A DNA stretch of 64,000 nucleotides from positions 2,352,001-2,416,000 of the forward strand of contig NC_091134.1 in NCBI RefSeq assembly GCF_041381155.1, written 5' to 3'. The notes under the pieces are model-generated. The model was given only the letters and a program-made list of their open reading frames with translations. It was not told the DNA's origin and did no database searches. The DNA is from Argopecten irradians (lineage: Eukaryota; Mollusca; Bivalvia; Pectinida; Pectinidae). Position numbers and translations under genes: made by a program. Shown in pieces: positions 45,322 to 55,500 of the stretch (position 1 is the first letter of the stretch; every line of letters starts with the position of its first letter).

Positions 45322-48300
45322 TTGAAAAAAAGGAATATAAACAGCAACTTTGTCAATTTTATTTCAGTAAAATATCATTTTTTAATACCAGGCATTCAGA
45401 TAAACGCACAGCCTACGACTGGGTCCCTAACAAGATTTCGTTTAGTTGGGAGAGGTTTCGACAAAAGCTTCAAGATTGATGGAAACTCGACACAACACAT
45501 ATCACCTGTAGAACATCTATCGTATAATCTCACAATAAATCATGAAAGTAACGAAGGGAATGAAAGACATAAGACGCAACTTTCAGAAATGGGAATCCAT
45601 GATAACAGCACCATGTTTGGTCACGAATTACATATAAATGCGACAGAGATCTCTACCTCAACAAAACAGAAGGGAAACAGCGACAAATTGAGCAACCATG
45701 TACATCATTTCCAGACGACATGGGACGAAAACGTGAGTGAAGACCTTCCTCAGTGTAAACCGGAATCATGTAACACAACGGGAATTTATATTCCATCCTG
45801 TCGGACCGGAAGTTGCGAAGACGTCAATAACTCGTGTAATTGTGATGTTTTCTGTGCAATCTTTGGAGATTGTTGTTCTGACGTCATTTCCGCCCTCACA
45901 GAACATACAGTAAATGTGATGATTTATCGGCGATTTAACTGGCAGAGCTGGTTTCTCTTCAATAATGACGCTAATTTGATTTCCTTATATGTTAACTGGA
46001 GCGAATGTACCTCTATACGTAATGGAACAAAGGACATCTCGATACGGATGATATCGAAATGTCCAAGAGATGGTAACTATTATCGGCTTTATGCTTTATG
46101 TGAGAATTCTTCCAATCTTCGTTTTGTATCTCTGTATGAAAATGTGGGAATAGTAGGCAGCAAAATGCAGATCGTTTTCAAAAACAAGTTCTGTGCTTGC
46201 TGTCATGGTTTCGCCGGTAAACAAGTGATACCATGGAAAACTGACTTTCATGACCCATCTAGTAAATTGTATTTTCCGCCACAGAAGGCAACTGGCCAAT
46301 TTAGAAAATGTCGCAATTTTGAACCTGATATCAAAAATGATTTAACAGAATGTAAGCAGGGTAATTACATATTTGATATGAGAACACTTTGCGGTTTGAA
46401 TATTTTCCCAATTAACACCAAATTGATTGATTCTGTAACGAGTATTTCACTTTTGTCCGATGTTACACACTCCATGAGAGAATGTGAAACTACATACTTT
46501 GAAGTTGACCACAATCAGTACCTGTCCAGTTCCGCCATACATTTAGACCATCTCCCGGGCGTTGTTCACCCATTATTTAGCTTTTATGGTTTACCGCATG
46601 TGCATGTCCCTGTTAAAAAGCCTACATTGACTCTACCTGAATTCCCACATCAAACCACAGAATATCCGTTTATTCCGTGCCCGGTTGGGTTTTCCAAAGC
46701 AGGACATCAGTGTCAGAAAGACACTCTTTCCCAGAATGATGAGTCTGTCTTCAACATAACAATGAAGGTGAGATCGTGTTCCTTTTTAAACATCACGTTA
46801 TATGACCTTAGTGAGTCCGGCATATTAAATTTCGGAGTTCTTCAAAACAGAACAGACAAGAACAGGAACGACAATATTTTCAAAATTGATTTAAACAATC
46901 AAAGTATGTTCCTTCCATTAATAAGTGTTATCGAAGAATCGTGCTTAAACACTGATCCAGAGTTTTTAATAACTTCTTTGAATTCTGTGACACAAGTAAT
47001 GAGTTGTCTTGGCAACGAAACACGCGCCGTCTTACATAATGTCATTTTGACAACAATCAACTCTACCTTGTTTATTACTAATAGCCAGGCTACATATCTC
47101 ATTCCCTTTCCATTTGACAAATTTTCTCTAACAAATCACATTGATACATCAAATGTATCTCAACGGACTCTTTCTTATTGTTCAATTGAACCATCGATGT
47201 ATTTGAACTGTTCATCTGTCGACGCCTTTCCTTTAGACCAATTTATCTTTCAAAACAATACGGTTCGTCTTCGGAATGCTGCTAAATCTGGACAGGTGAA
47301 ATTTAGTCATCATACAATAATGGATAATACGCTTTTAGTGTGTGTTGAAAGAGAACTAGTTACATCTCACTATAGTCACATGAGAAGAATAGCAACATAT
47401 GTAAGTAATATATGCATATCGTTTTCAATAATATCCCTTATACTTTTGGTTTACTATCATTTCACCATTCCGAGACTTCTAAATCTTCATGGTAAGATTG
47501 TAGTCTCTTTCTCTATTTCATTAGCCATTTCACAACTGCTTAGCTTGTTAAATTCGTTATTTTCTGACGCAGATGGCTATTTAAAGGAGATCTTGATATT
47601 AAGATACATATGTAGTATTCTCGGTAGAGTTTACCATTTCTCCTGGCTATGCACGTTTGCTTGGAGCGCCATTATGGCTTATGATATTTGCCGTAATTTT
47701 AGTGTTTGTACCTCCTTACAACAACAGATAGACTCGGACCAAGGTAGGTACCGATTTAGGGTGTATCTTTCAGTCGCTATCCTACTTCCATTTTCCATTG
47801 TTTTGGTCTCGAACATTGTTGCTGTCTTCTCGAACTCGAACCAGTTTTATTTGGGATATGGTGATGATTTCTACTGCTCGATTCGTACATTCGAGGGGAA
47901 GCTATACGCATTCGACGCCCCTCTGTTCGTTATTTATGGATTCAGCATAGTGTGTTTGGTTATCTCCCTTCATGGATTAGAATATTCAAGATGGAAGGGG
48001 AAACATCTGCAGGTTACACGAAAGCGTGACAAAAGCCGTTGTATGGCGTACACCCGGATCACACTAATGATTGGCATTACGTGGCTATTTGCAGTGGTAG
48101 CGATCTTTACCAATTCATTCTGGATTGGTCTTCTGAGTGTGTTTATTAATGGGCTACAGGGCTTAAGTGATGTTTGTGGGACTTTTATTAAATGTTCAAA
48201 CAAGGAAGGTGATACTAGCTCGATTCCGTTGCCGAATAAACAAAGAGAGATATTCTGTTTACATGACAAAAAGTGTGTCTCGTTGATTCGTCGGTTATTG

Positions 48301-48333
48301 GTTAGGACAACACTATACAATCGATTTATGTAG
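45322..48333 (+). CDS. Secretin/Methuselah-like GPCR with somatomedin-B-like module
   Basis: One open frame of 1003 codons. Residues about 142-188 carry nine cysteines ending CDVFCAIFGDCCSDV, the somatomedin-B pattern. A long, N-glycosylation-rich ectodomain with further cysteines follows. Seven membrane helices span about 690-950: SWLCTFAWSAIMAYDI is TM4-like, a Cys before TM3 pairs with one in DDFYCSI, and GITWLFAVVAIF is the class-B TM6 signature. The tail is short and basic. No HL.T-type GPS was seen, which favours a Methuselah-like over a self-cleaving adhesion receptor. The first 23 residues are not a good signal peptide. An acceptor 'ttaataccag' at 45391 suggests the exon really starts at 45392, after an unseen signal exon. 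Ligand unknown. Confidence 0.85.
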   Translation: MKKRNINSNFVNFISVKYHFLIPGIQINAQPTTGSLTRFRLVGRGFDKSFKIDGNSTQHISPVEHLSYNLTINHESNEGNERHKTQLSEMGIHDNSTMFGHELHINATEISTSTKQKGNSDKLSNHVHHFQTTWDENVSEDLPQCKPESCNTTGIYIPSCRTGSCEDVNNSCNCDVFCAIFGDCCSDVISALTEHTVNVMIYRRFNWQSWFLFNNDANLISLYVNWSECTSIRNGTKDISIRMISKCPRDGNYYRLYALCENSSNLRFVSLYENVGIVGSKMQIVFKNKFCACCHGFAGKQVIPWKTDFHDPSSKLYFPPQKATGQFRKCRNFEPDIKNDLTECKQGNYIFDMRTLCGLNIFPINTKLIDSVTSISLLSDVTHSMRECETTYFEVDHNQYLSSSAIHLDHLPGVVHPLFSFYGLPHVHVPVKKPTLTLPEFPHQTTEYPFIPCPVGFSKAGHQCQKDTLSQNDESVFNITMKVRSCSFLNITLYDLSESGILNFGVLQNRTDKNRNDNIFKIDLNNQSMFLPLISVIEESCLNTDPEFLITSLNSVTQVMSCLGNETRAVLHNVILTTINSTLFITNSQATYLIPFPFDKFSLTNHIDTSNVSQRTLSYCSIEPSMYLNCSSVDAFPLDQFIFQNNTVRLRNAAKSGQVKFSHHTIMDNTLLVCVERELVTSHYSHMRRIATYVSNICISFSIISLILLVYYHFTIPRLLNLHGKIVVSFSISLAISQLLSLLNSLFSDADGYLKEILILRYICSILGRVYHFSWLCTFAWSAIMAYDICRNFSVCTSLQQQIDSDQGRYRFRVYLSVAILLPFSIVLVSNIVAVFSNSNQFYLGYGDDFYCSIRTFEGKLYAFDAPLFVIYGFSIVCLVISLHGLEYSRWKGKHLQVTRKRDKSRCMAYTRITLMIGITWLFAVVAIFTNSFWIGLLSVFINGLQGLSDVCGTFIKCSNKEGDTSSIPLPNKQREIFCLHDKKCVSLIRRLLVRTTLYNRFM

Positions 48334-48542
48334 TATGTGGCCTCCCACATCTATCATTTATATGCGTTTCGCATCTTTTGTTATGTAGATTACAGAAAAA
48401 ATTATCTCCTCCGAGTAGCACAACACCTAGCATTATACGCAAACTAAATTCTATACTAAATGCTTTGTTATTTAACATTGTACATTATATGAACTTTATT
48501 TTTATTCTGAATTATATTTGTTCTCATTTACTTGTCTGTATG

Positions 48543-48548
48543 AATAAA
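48543..48548 (+). terminator. Poly(A) signal of GPCR gene
   Basis: AATAAA 210 bases after the stop codon. Confidence 0.5.
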
Positions 48549-48636
48549 TATGAAATTGTGCAACCTTTAAATTGATTTTTCCGTTTTGTTTAGAATTCTT
48601 TTATTAAGTTAATGTTTTATATGAAAAAAAAGGTTT

Positions 48637-48729
48637 GCGAATTGAACCAATCTGATTAAATCCAGCTCATCAATACGCTTACGCGTAAGCGTGTTGAAGA
48701 GCTAGATTTAATCAGATTGCGAATTGAAC
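48637..48729. mobile_element. 71-bp palindromic insert with 11-bp direct repeats
   Basis: Arms 48649-48681 and 48686-48718 are near-perfect complements around a central cgcg (the full centre is 'cgcttacgcgtaagcg'). The insert is flanked by 'gcgaattgaac' at 48637-48647 and 48719-48729. Confidence 0.8.
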
Positions 48730-49985
48730 TCATCTGAATTTTATACAATTCAATTTAGTTTTGTAGTCTTAGAAAGATGTATGCACGATAAAGTGGCAGA
48801 TGTTATAGATAAAAAAGGCTTTATGTTTGATCATCACTGACACAGATATCTGGAAATCTTTAATGGAGATCAACCTAATATATAACGTACAAAACTGTAA
48901 AATTAAATACTAGTAAAAAAACTGTTCAGTTGGACATAGCAAATTTCTAGATATCTAGGAAAGTGATTAGATTTGATGAGTATTTTTTGAAAAGTTGCAC
49001 GTGCATGAAACGTGATTATTACAATGTCTAACAAAAGATTCCACTCTGCAGTATGAGAACAATATTTAAGTTATATGTGACATAACTAGACATAAAACAT
49101 ACTATTTTGTCTGCAGTAATATATATTGAAATTTGATTGATTAAGTTGTGAAAGTTATTCAAAAGCATAACACTAAAATATGAAATAACAACTTAAGATA
49201 TATGCATTTTAGATATTGTAATTCTCAAAATGGTGGTAACTTTTGTTGGTGAATAACATATAAACTCTCCTTCAATATAAAAATAATGCACGTGTAACTC
49301 TATTTACAAAACTATCATTCAAACAAACTCAAAACACAATTGAATGACTTGGATATGGTTAAAACTTCTGGTATCAACCTACTAGTTTAATCCCCCTGAT
49401 TTAGTTTCAATGTACTTCTTTATCATCGATTGTTTTGTCGGCGCGTTTATTGGTCCGATCAAAATCAAGTATACTCCAACTTTCTGGTTAGTGTTTACAA
49501 AACAATAATACATAAATAAGTACACTGTTAACAGAATCTGATGTTAATATCTTTACATAAAAATGTTTAACATGACAACCCGTCTGAAGGACCTAAAGAA
49601 GTTGGATCGCCATCTACGGACAAATAACGTCTGACTATCATTTATGATGGTTATTGTGAAACATGTTGTTTTATCAGAACTACTTTTTTATAAACTAGAA
49701 TTCAACGTGTGATAAGACAATACCCGGGCTAACATATCGTTTATATATTCACACGAAATCTACATTATATTTTGATATCGAATCCGCCAATTCAATTCAT
49801 AGAAAAACCAGAAAATGATAGTGGAAATCAATCTCTGTGTGAATAGTTAAATTGACAGATAAAGGGGAAGTAACTCTAACAAAAAAAACAGGTCTATATT
49901 ACCAATGATTGATGTATACACAATTTCATATAATGTTAACTCATTTTGAGCTTGGATAAATCTAATTCATTTTCATAATTAAAAA
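48730..49985. other. Intergenic, no gene recognised
   Basis: AT-rich on both strands with only short frames. The phrase 'attctcaaaatggtggtaac' at about 49220 recurs in altered form near 16335. Confidence 0.5.
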
Positions 49986-49987
49986 GT

Positions 49988-50464
49988 ATAACCCCTCTAA
50001 CTCGAACCCGCATTTCTCGAATACCCCTCATTCGTCGAACTTATCGCATAGTCCGGTCTGTGTCCCTATATATTTCCTCTAACAAAACCTCGGATAGCTC
50101 GAACAGCTATTCGACGAATATCCCTTCTTCCTCGAACAGAAATATATCCCTGTTTCATCAAATACATAGTATTAAACCATGTATTTGTCGAACAGGTGTT
50201 CGACCATTAGAATTTTTCAAACATTCATTTTTATGTTATACATATTTTATTGAACTTGATATCAAAACCACGTTCATAAAAGTTCAATTGCTTAAAATCA
50301 CGGCAATTCAAAATGTCATCGACATGCATTGTTTGTAACATTTTGAGTCCAGACATTTTAAATGTCGATGATTGATCGTGGCCAACCTCGGATGAGTCGA
50401 ATACCCCGTATTTCTCGAACTATTGATCTGGTCCGATGCTGTTCGAGTTACAGAAGTTTACTGT
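49988..50464. mobile_element. pogo/Tigger-like non-autonomous DNA transposon
   Basis: The left end 'taacccctctaactcgaac' is answered at the right by 'gttcgagttacagaagttta'. The body repeats 'ctcgaac' phrases. This 'aactcgaac' inverted-repeat style is typical of pogo-type elements. TA flanks both ends. It is about 480 bp with no transposase. Confidence 0.55.
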
Positions 50465-51039
50465 ACATCATTCAAAATGCGTTATATATTCATCATCATT
50501 GCATATTACATACCTGTACAATATCACCAGTTGTGTCATCGAACCTTTTAGAGATGTTTTCACTAATATGATGATCGAAGACAAAGTTTAACAGAAACTT
50601 GGTATAAACATTTGATAAACAATATCCTGTCCTGTAACGATAGTGTAATAACGTTACACAAGGATCAGAATCAAGTAATACGTGGACATGTAAAATACAA
50701 CCAAATTGGGACTCGACTTCCTATGGCTTTGTAATTATGCAATATTAAACAGTGAGATTAATGGGGGACAACTCACTGGTAAAAATAACTTTTTGTGCTG
50801 TAGTAACATTTACATTAAAAAAAAGTTTCATTATAAAGAAGAAACCAACGCGAATTCCTGTATTATTACCTCACAAACACTTGTTGACACGAAAGTATGA
50901 TTTGGTATGTTAGATTTGTAACATCGACGCAGGCTTTAATATAACATAAATCTACATAATACAATAGATATCAAAATAAAAAAAATTAGAAATGCATCCA
51001 CAGGGTGTATGTCCCATGGCAGTCCATGGTAGATAGATC

Positions 51040-51700
51040 ATATCTGTTCCTCTTCTTGTTTTTTCTTTGCCTCTTCCTTGAGTTCCTTTTCGTGATATTT
51101 CTTGATCTCTTTCGAGTTTTGTTAAGTCATTTCGAATGTGTATTGTAAAGTGTTTCTGTTGATTTTAAGATTCTAAATAATCCTGAATATAACTTCCTTA
51201 AGCAGTCCATAGTAATAAGATTGGGCCTGTTTACGTCCGCTTTGTTTTCACTCGATGTTTTTCATAATCTGATTTTTTTAAATTTTTCCATTATACGGGT
51301 GATTTCACTTCACATGCTGAAAGAATTCCGTTTATTTCCTCTGTATCTGCTTTAACCTTATCCTTTGTATCCGATGGCGCTGTTCTGTGAATTCGAAAAT
51401 TATCAATTTTAATAATTGTTTTTTCTTATCGTGTAATTAATAATCTGATCTGTTGAGTATGGCGATGGTTCGACATGAGTTTCCTGTAAATGTTTATCTA
51501 CAATTTCTTTGACAATATTTTGGACCTGGAACTCTACACATTTTAATTTTAGCTAACGTTCAATTCGCTAATTCGGGACTCTCACATAATTTCTTTGCAT
51601 CTGTCTTTCAATCCACTAGGATGCTTTTCTCTACCACTACTGCACATGGAACACAGAACCACATACAATCTGATGCATTAGACCAGGTTAATGTATAGTT
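51040..51700 (-). mobile_element. Decayed LINE ORF1 (CR1/Jockey-like)
   Basis: Minus-strand fragments in different frames follow the ORF1 order. A zinc-finger end WSNASDCMWFCVPC (about 51640-51692) comes first. Next is DKVKADTEEINGILSACEV (51305-51361), then NDLTKLERDQEIS (about 51095-51133) with a Lys/Glu-rich end. Several stops and frame changes separate them, and no reverse transcriptase is seen. Old fragment; assigned from pattern only. Confidence 0.5.
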
Positions 51701-52520
51701 ACTTGCATTACCAATCAACGTTACTGTTATTCCACGCACCCGAACGTTTGTTTACTCTGTAATTAGAAACGATTTTTGTCAATATGCATCCATGTGTAAG
51801 ATATATCTAACTCGGTTTCCATTCCATATTCGAACATTTTATTTCACGTTATCATGACAAATTTTACTGTAAAATTAAGCTTGTTTCGTGTTGCAACCAG
51901 ATAAATATACAAAATCCCACTTTTTGTCTCCAAATATTTTCGAAATAATAATACCGGTGTTTGGATGTTTTTTGTTGATAAATGAAATGAATGTTGTGGG
52001 TTACATAGCCCATGAATTCAACATCTAACTGGATGGCTAACCTTTGCCAGCGAGTTCTGTAGCTCTCGCTAGCATACGAATTAAACATACTCTTCTAGAA
52101 ATCTTATTCGGGTTTCAAGGGGTGTCTACTGGAAGTGTAGCAATGAGAGCTAAATGCTCTGATGTACTTATTTTGAGGACTCCAAAATGTCTATTCATTA
52201 TCCGACTCTGGGATCGACTGATACCGAAATAAACTGTACTTTTGATGGTAGTCATTTTGACAATTACATGAACACACTTAATGTAGCGTGGGTTTGTTTA
52301 GATATTTGATACACAATTCGTCTCCTTCACACATCTGTGTGAGTGTGCCGCCATTCCATACGTGACTCATGCACACGGTATAGGCTGCTGCTTGGGATAT
52401 ACGGGTCCTCCCGCAGCGCGCGCGCGTCGGATAATTACTTTGGCATTAATACTTACAGCTTTGGAGAAACTTATTTTGAAACAGGATGGATGTGTGTTGG
52501 GCGATATAGTGACCAGAGTC
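51701..52520. other. Upstream region of PLAC8-like gene
   Basis: No gene was recognised. A minus-strand frame at 51864-52088 (YRTRWQRLAIQLDV) is faintly death-domain-like but unsupported. A (gcgc)-rich spot lies at 52415-52428. Confidence 0.4.
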
Positions 52521-52528
52521 TATAAATA
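52521..52528 (+). promoter_or_regulatory. TATA box of PLAC8-like gene
   Basis: TATAAATA lies 54 bases before the ATG at 52582, consistent with a start site near 52550 and a short leader. Confidence 0.6.
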
Positions 52529-52581
52529 CTTCAAGTTGGGGACTAACTTTTACAAAGGAATCCCGAGATAAATAAATTCGG

Positions 52582-52591
52582 ATGGAGACCG
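52582..52591 (+). CDS. PLAC8-like gene, first coding exon
   Basis: ATG GAG ACC G, followed by donor gtaagtatt. Joined to 56171 it gives METDEEEKVL in one frame. It follows the TATA box at the expected distance. Confidence 0.6.
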
Positions 52592-55500
52592 GTAAGTATT
52601 AGCTTATCACAATAAGACATGTTTTTGTATGAAAGTTATTAGTCTAATGCCCGATAGCGCGACTGAGATATTTATAGAAACACCTCGGCTGGTGTCTTGT
52701 CTAGTCAAGTGTACGTGCATTACGCACGCGAGGATAACAAAATATGCCGGTATGTACGTGTGGAGAACTTAAACTCTTATAAAATTACAATGTAAAATTC
52801 ATTATGGTTTAGACTTTTCTACAGTATGCGTGAACATTTAATTGCACTTGCGAAAGAAATTGGGAAAACTAAACATTTTAGCACTTAAAGTTATTTAGAT
52901 GTAATACATTAATTACTGAATAACTTTTGCGAAGGGTCGCCTCTTTATTTCGGCCTATTTGAATGGTTGGAACTTATTTGATAAGTTTATCATTTATATT
53001 CTTATCTATATTATTCTTATTAAACAGGTATTCAGATGCTAATCGTTTGTACATAATATATATTTGTACATTTTCAGGAAATGGTTTGTATGAACGCATA
53101 TTGTCTTAAATATAAGATTATCAGTTTTTGTTATTGATATTCCCATTATCTAATGTTTCAAACATGTTGTGTCTTTTCATTTTAATTTCATCCTTGCGTG
53201 TCTAAGAGAAGTAACGATAGAGGAAATCGAGAATTTAGGTGAAATATTCAGTGATGATATAAGAAACAGCGATAGAGGAAATCGAGAATTTAGGTGAAAT
53301 ATTTAAGAATTATAGATAATATAAGGAGAAATAGCGATAGAGAAAATCGAGAATTTAGATGAAATATTTAATGATGCTCTAAGGAGGAGTAGCAATAGAG
53401 GAAATCGAGAATTGTAATATTCAGTGATGATATATTCAGTGTAATATTCAGTGATGATATAAGGAGTAGCGATAGAGGAAATCGAGAATTGAAATATTCA
53501 GTGATTATGTAAGACTTCGTGGGGTCTCTTGTTTATATCTTAAAGTTTAATTCAACATTTAAAAATCGTACAGCATTCTAAAAAGATAGATGATGATATG
53601 GCTAGCTTTCATCAGGTCGATCAAAAACAGTTGTTTAGGGCAGGGCTTATCACACACACGCTGTTCAACAGACGTAATCACATCATCTTCATATTTTATA
53701 AAGATGTATCAGATCAGCGAATCAGCATAATACAACAAGTACAGAGAATATTTTTTACTTCCTTCTTCTGAAAGTAAAAGAAATAAATCATGCGTTCAAA
53801 TTCAACATCTTATTTCCATCTTTTAAACGCAAGCAAGAATGAAGAAAGAAAGAAATCCAAACCTAACATCTTTATATCAAAAGAAAGAAGAAGCCAAATG
53901 AAAATATAAAGAGATTTAACTCTGACGTCTCATAGTAAAAATATCGAGTCGATTTTTTTTGGTAAAAATTAGCCGACTCCTGAGAAACTGTTCATACATC
54001 TACAAACTGTCGACAGTTCGTCAGTCAATGGGTACTTAGAGCATAATACACGATGTCCACGCCCCGCACTGGAAGTAAACTACGGCTGAAAATTATTGCT
54101 TTCGCTTTGAGCGAATAACCCATAGCACTACAAGATATGTGTATTTGTCGGTGGAATTTATTTCAAGGCGGGGGAAGTCGTTATCAATAAAATTTTAACA
54201 TAGGGGTAAAAAGATAGCGAAAGCACATATATTTTTCACCATTCAATAAAAACTGACTTGATTATTACAATATGGATGCGTTTCAACCATATGTAAATCT
54301 AAACGATGTTTAAGACTAGGGTATTTTCTAGCTGTGTTTTAATCAGGTTAAGGTCGTTTAATAAGAGGGTTATTTTATGCGAATACTAGGTTTTGATGGT
54401 GAACGAACATGGGAGTACCAGACACCTACAGTCTCACTTATGTTATAAGATGGGACTTAATGAACAAATTGCCCTCTATATCCGATAGCTTTAGTTAATC
54501 CACTGGTCTAATTCAAATGCGATAAAAATATTTTAAGTATAGTTTATGTATATCTACTGATTATAGATGGGTGTTTTTTCGGGCTATCTGGCTTTCCTAC
54601 GTCCAAGTACTAAAAATAACATTTTAACAGTTGCTACAAAGTTACATACTCTTCGTATGTGTCATGCGCCATGCCGTAGACCTGTGCAGCATCTGTGCTT
54701 TGTAATGAGGGTTTTGTTTTGTCACTGTACGTTAAATAATGATGATATTATAGCGTGCATTTGAACTAAATGTTTATTGCTGCCAAAATACGGGAAGTTA
54801 GTGGGGGTAAATAGCTGGTGTTTTTTTTCATTTTCATTTGAAGATTTTTGCACAGCTATAAACATAACGCAGAATCTTTGTATAAGAAATAATGATACAA
54901 GAGGGATGATTTTAGTGTGAGTATACAAGATTTTTAAGGAACGCAATATTACATGTGTAATATTACCAGTGTATATAGTGAAGGAAGGAAGAGAGAGAGG
55001 GGGGACGGTGGCCCAGTGCTTAAGGTGTCTCGACATATTACCACAAGCCCTCCATCTCGGGGTCGTAAATTCGAATCCCATGTGGGGCAGTAGCCAAGCA
55101 TTGACCGCTGGTCGGTGGTTTCTCTCCGGGTAATCTGTCTTTCCTCAACCAACAAACCTGACACGTTCTTATTTGACCTTAAACTAATAAAACCCAAACC
55201 TTCTAATAGTAATAGTGCATAGTTGTTACACCGTAAAATTGTTAAGATAGTATTACAAATAGACAACTAAAATACGCGCATGGACACTTACAGTAGGGTT
55301 AAGATACATCGCATCTATGAATCTACACGATATAGTGGTTGAGGTGTTTTACATCCTTCACACTTAACTTCTGTATCGGCATGAAATCATTACTAGTACA
55401 TGGGCGTTTTCATTTTGTGCTGAAGGGTTATAATAATCTGCATTAAACGAGCACCTCGATATTGTTAAATGGCAAATATAATAACCATAATGGTCACTTT

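Noticed and set aside
45322-48333. Self-cleaving GPS site in the GPCR
   Set aside because: No HL(S/T) tripeptide with flanking Cys/Trp pattern was seen before TM1.
50060-50338. 92-residue frame
   Set aside because: Lies inside the pogo-like inverted-repeat element and consists of its 'ctcgaac' phrases.
51864-52088. Minus-strand frame with a faint death-domain-like start (YRTRWQRLAIQLDV)
   Set aside because: The similarity covers only about 14 residues, and the rest is unlike the fold and AT-rich.
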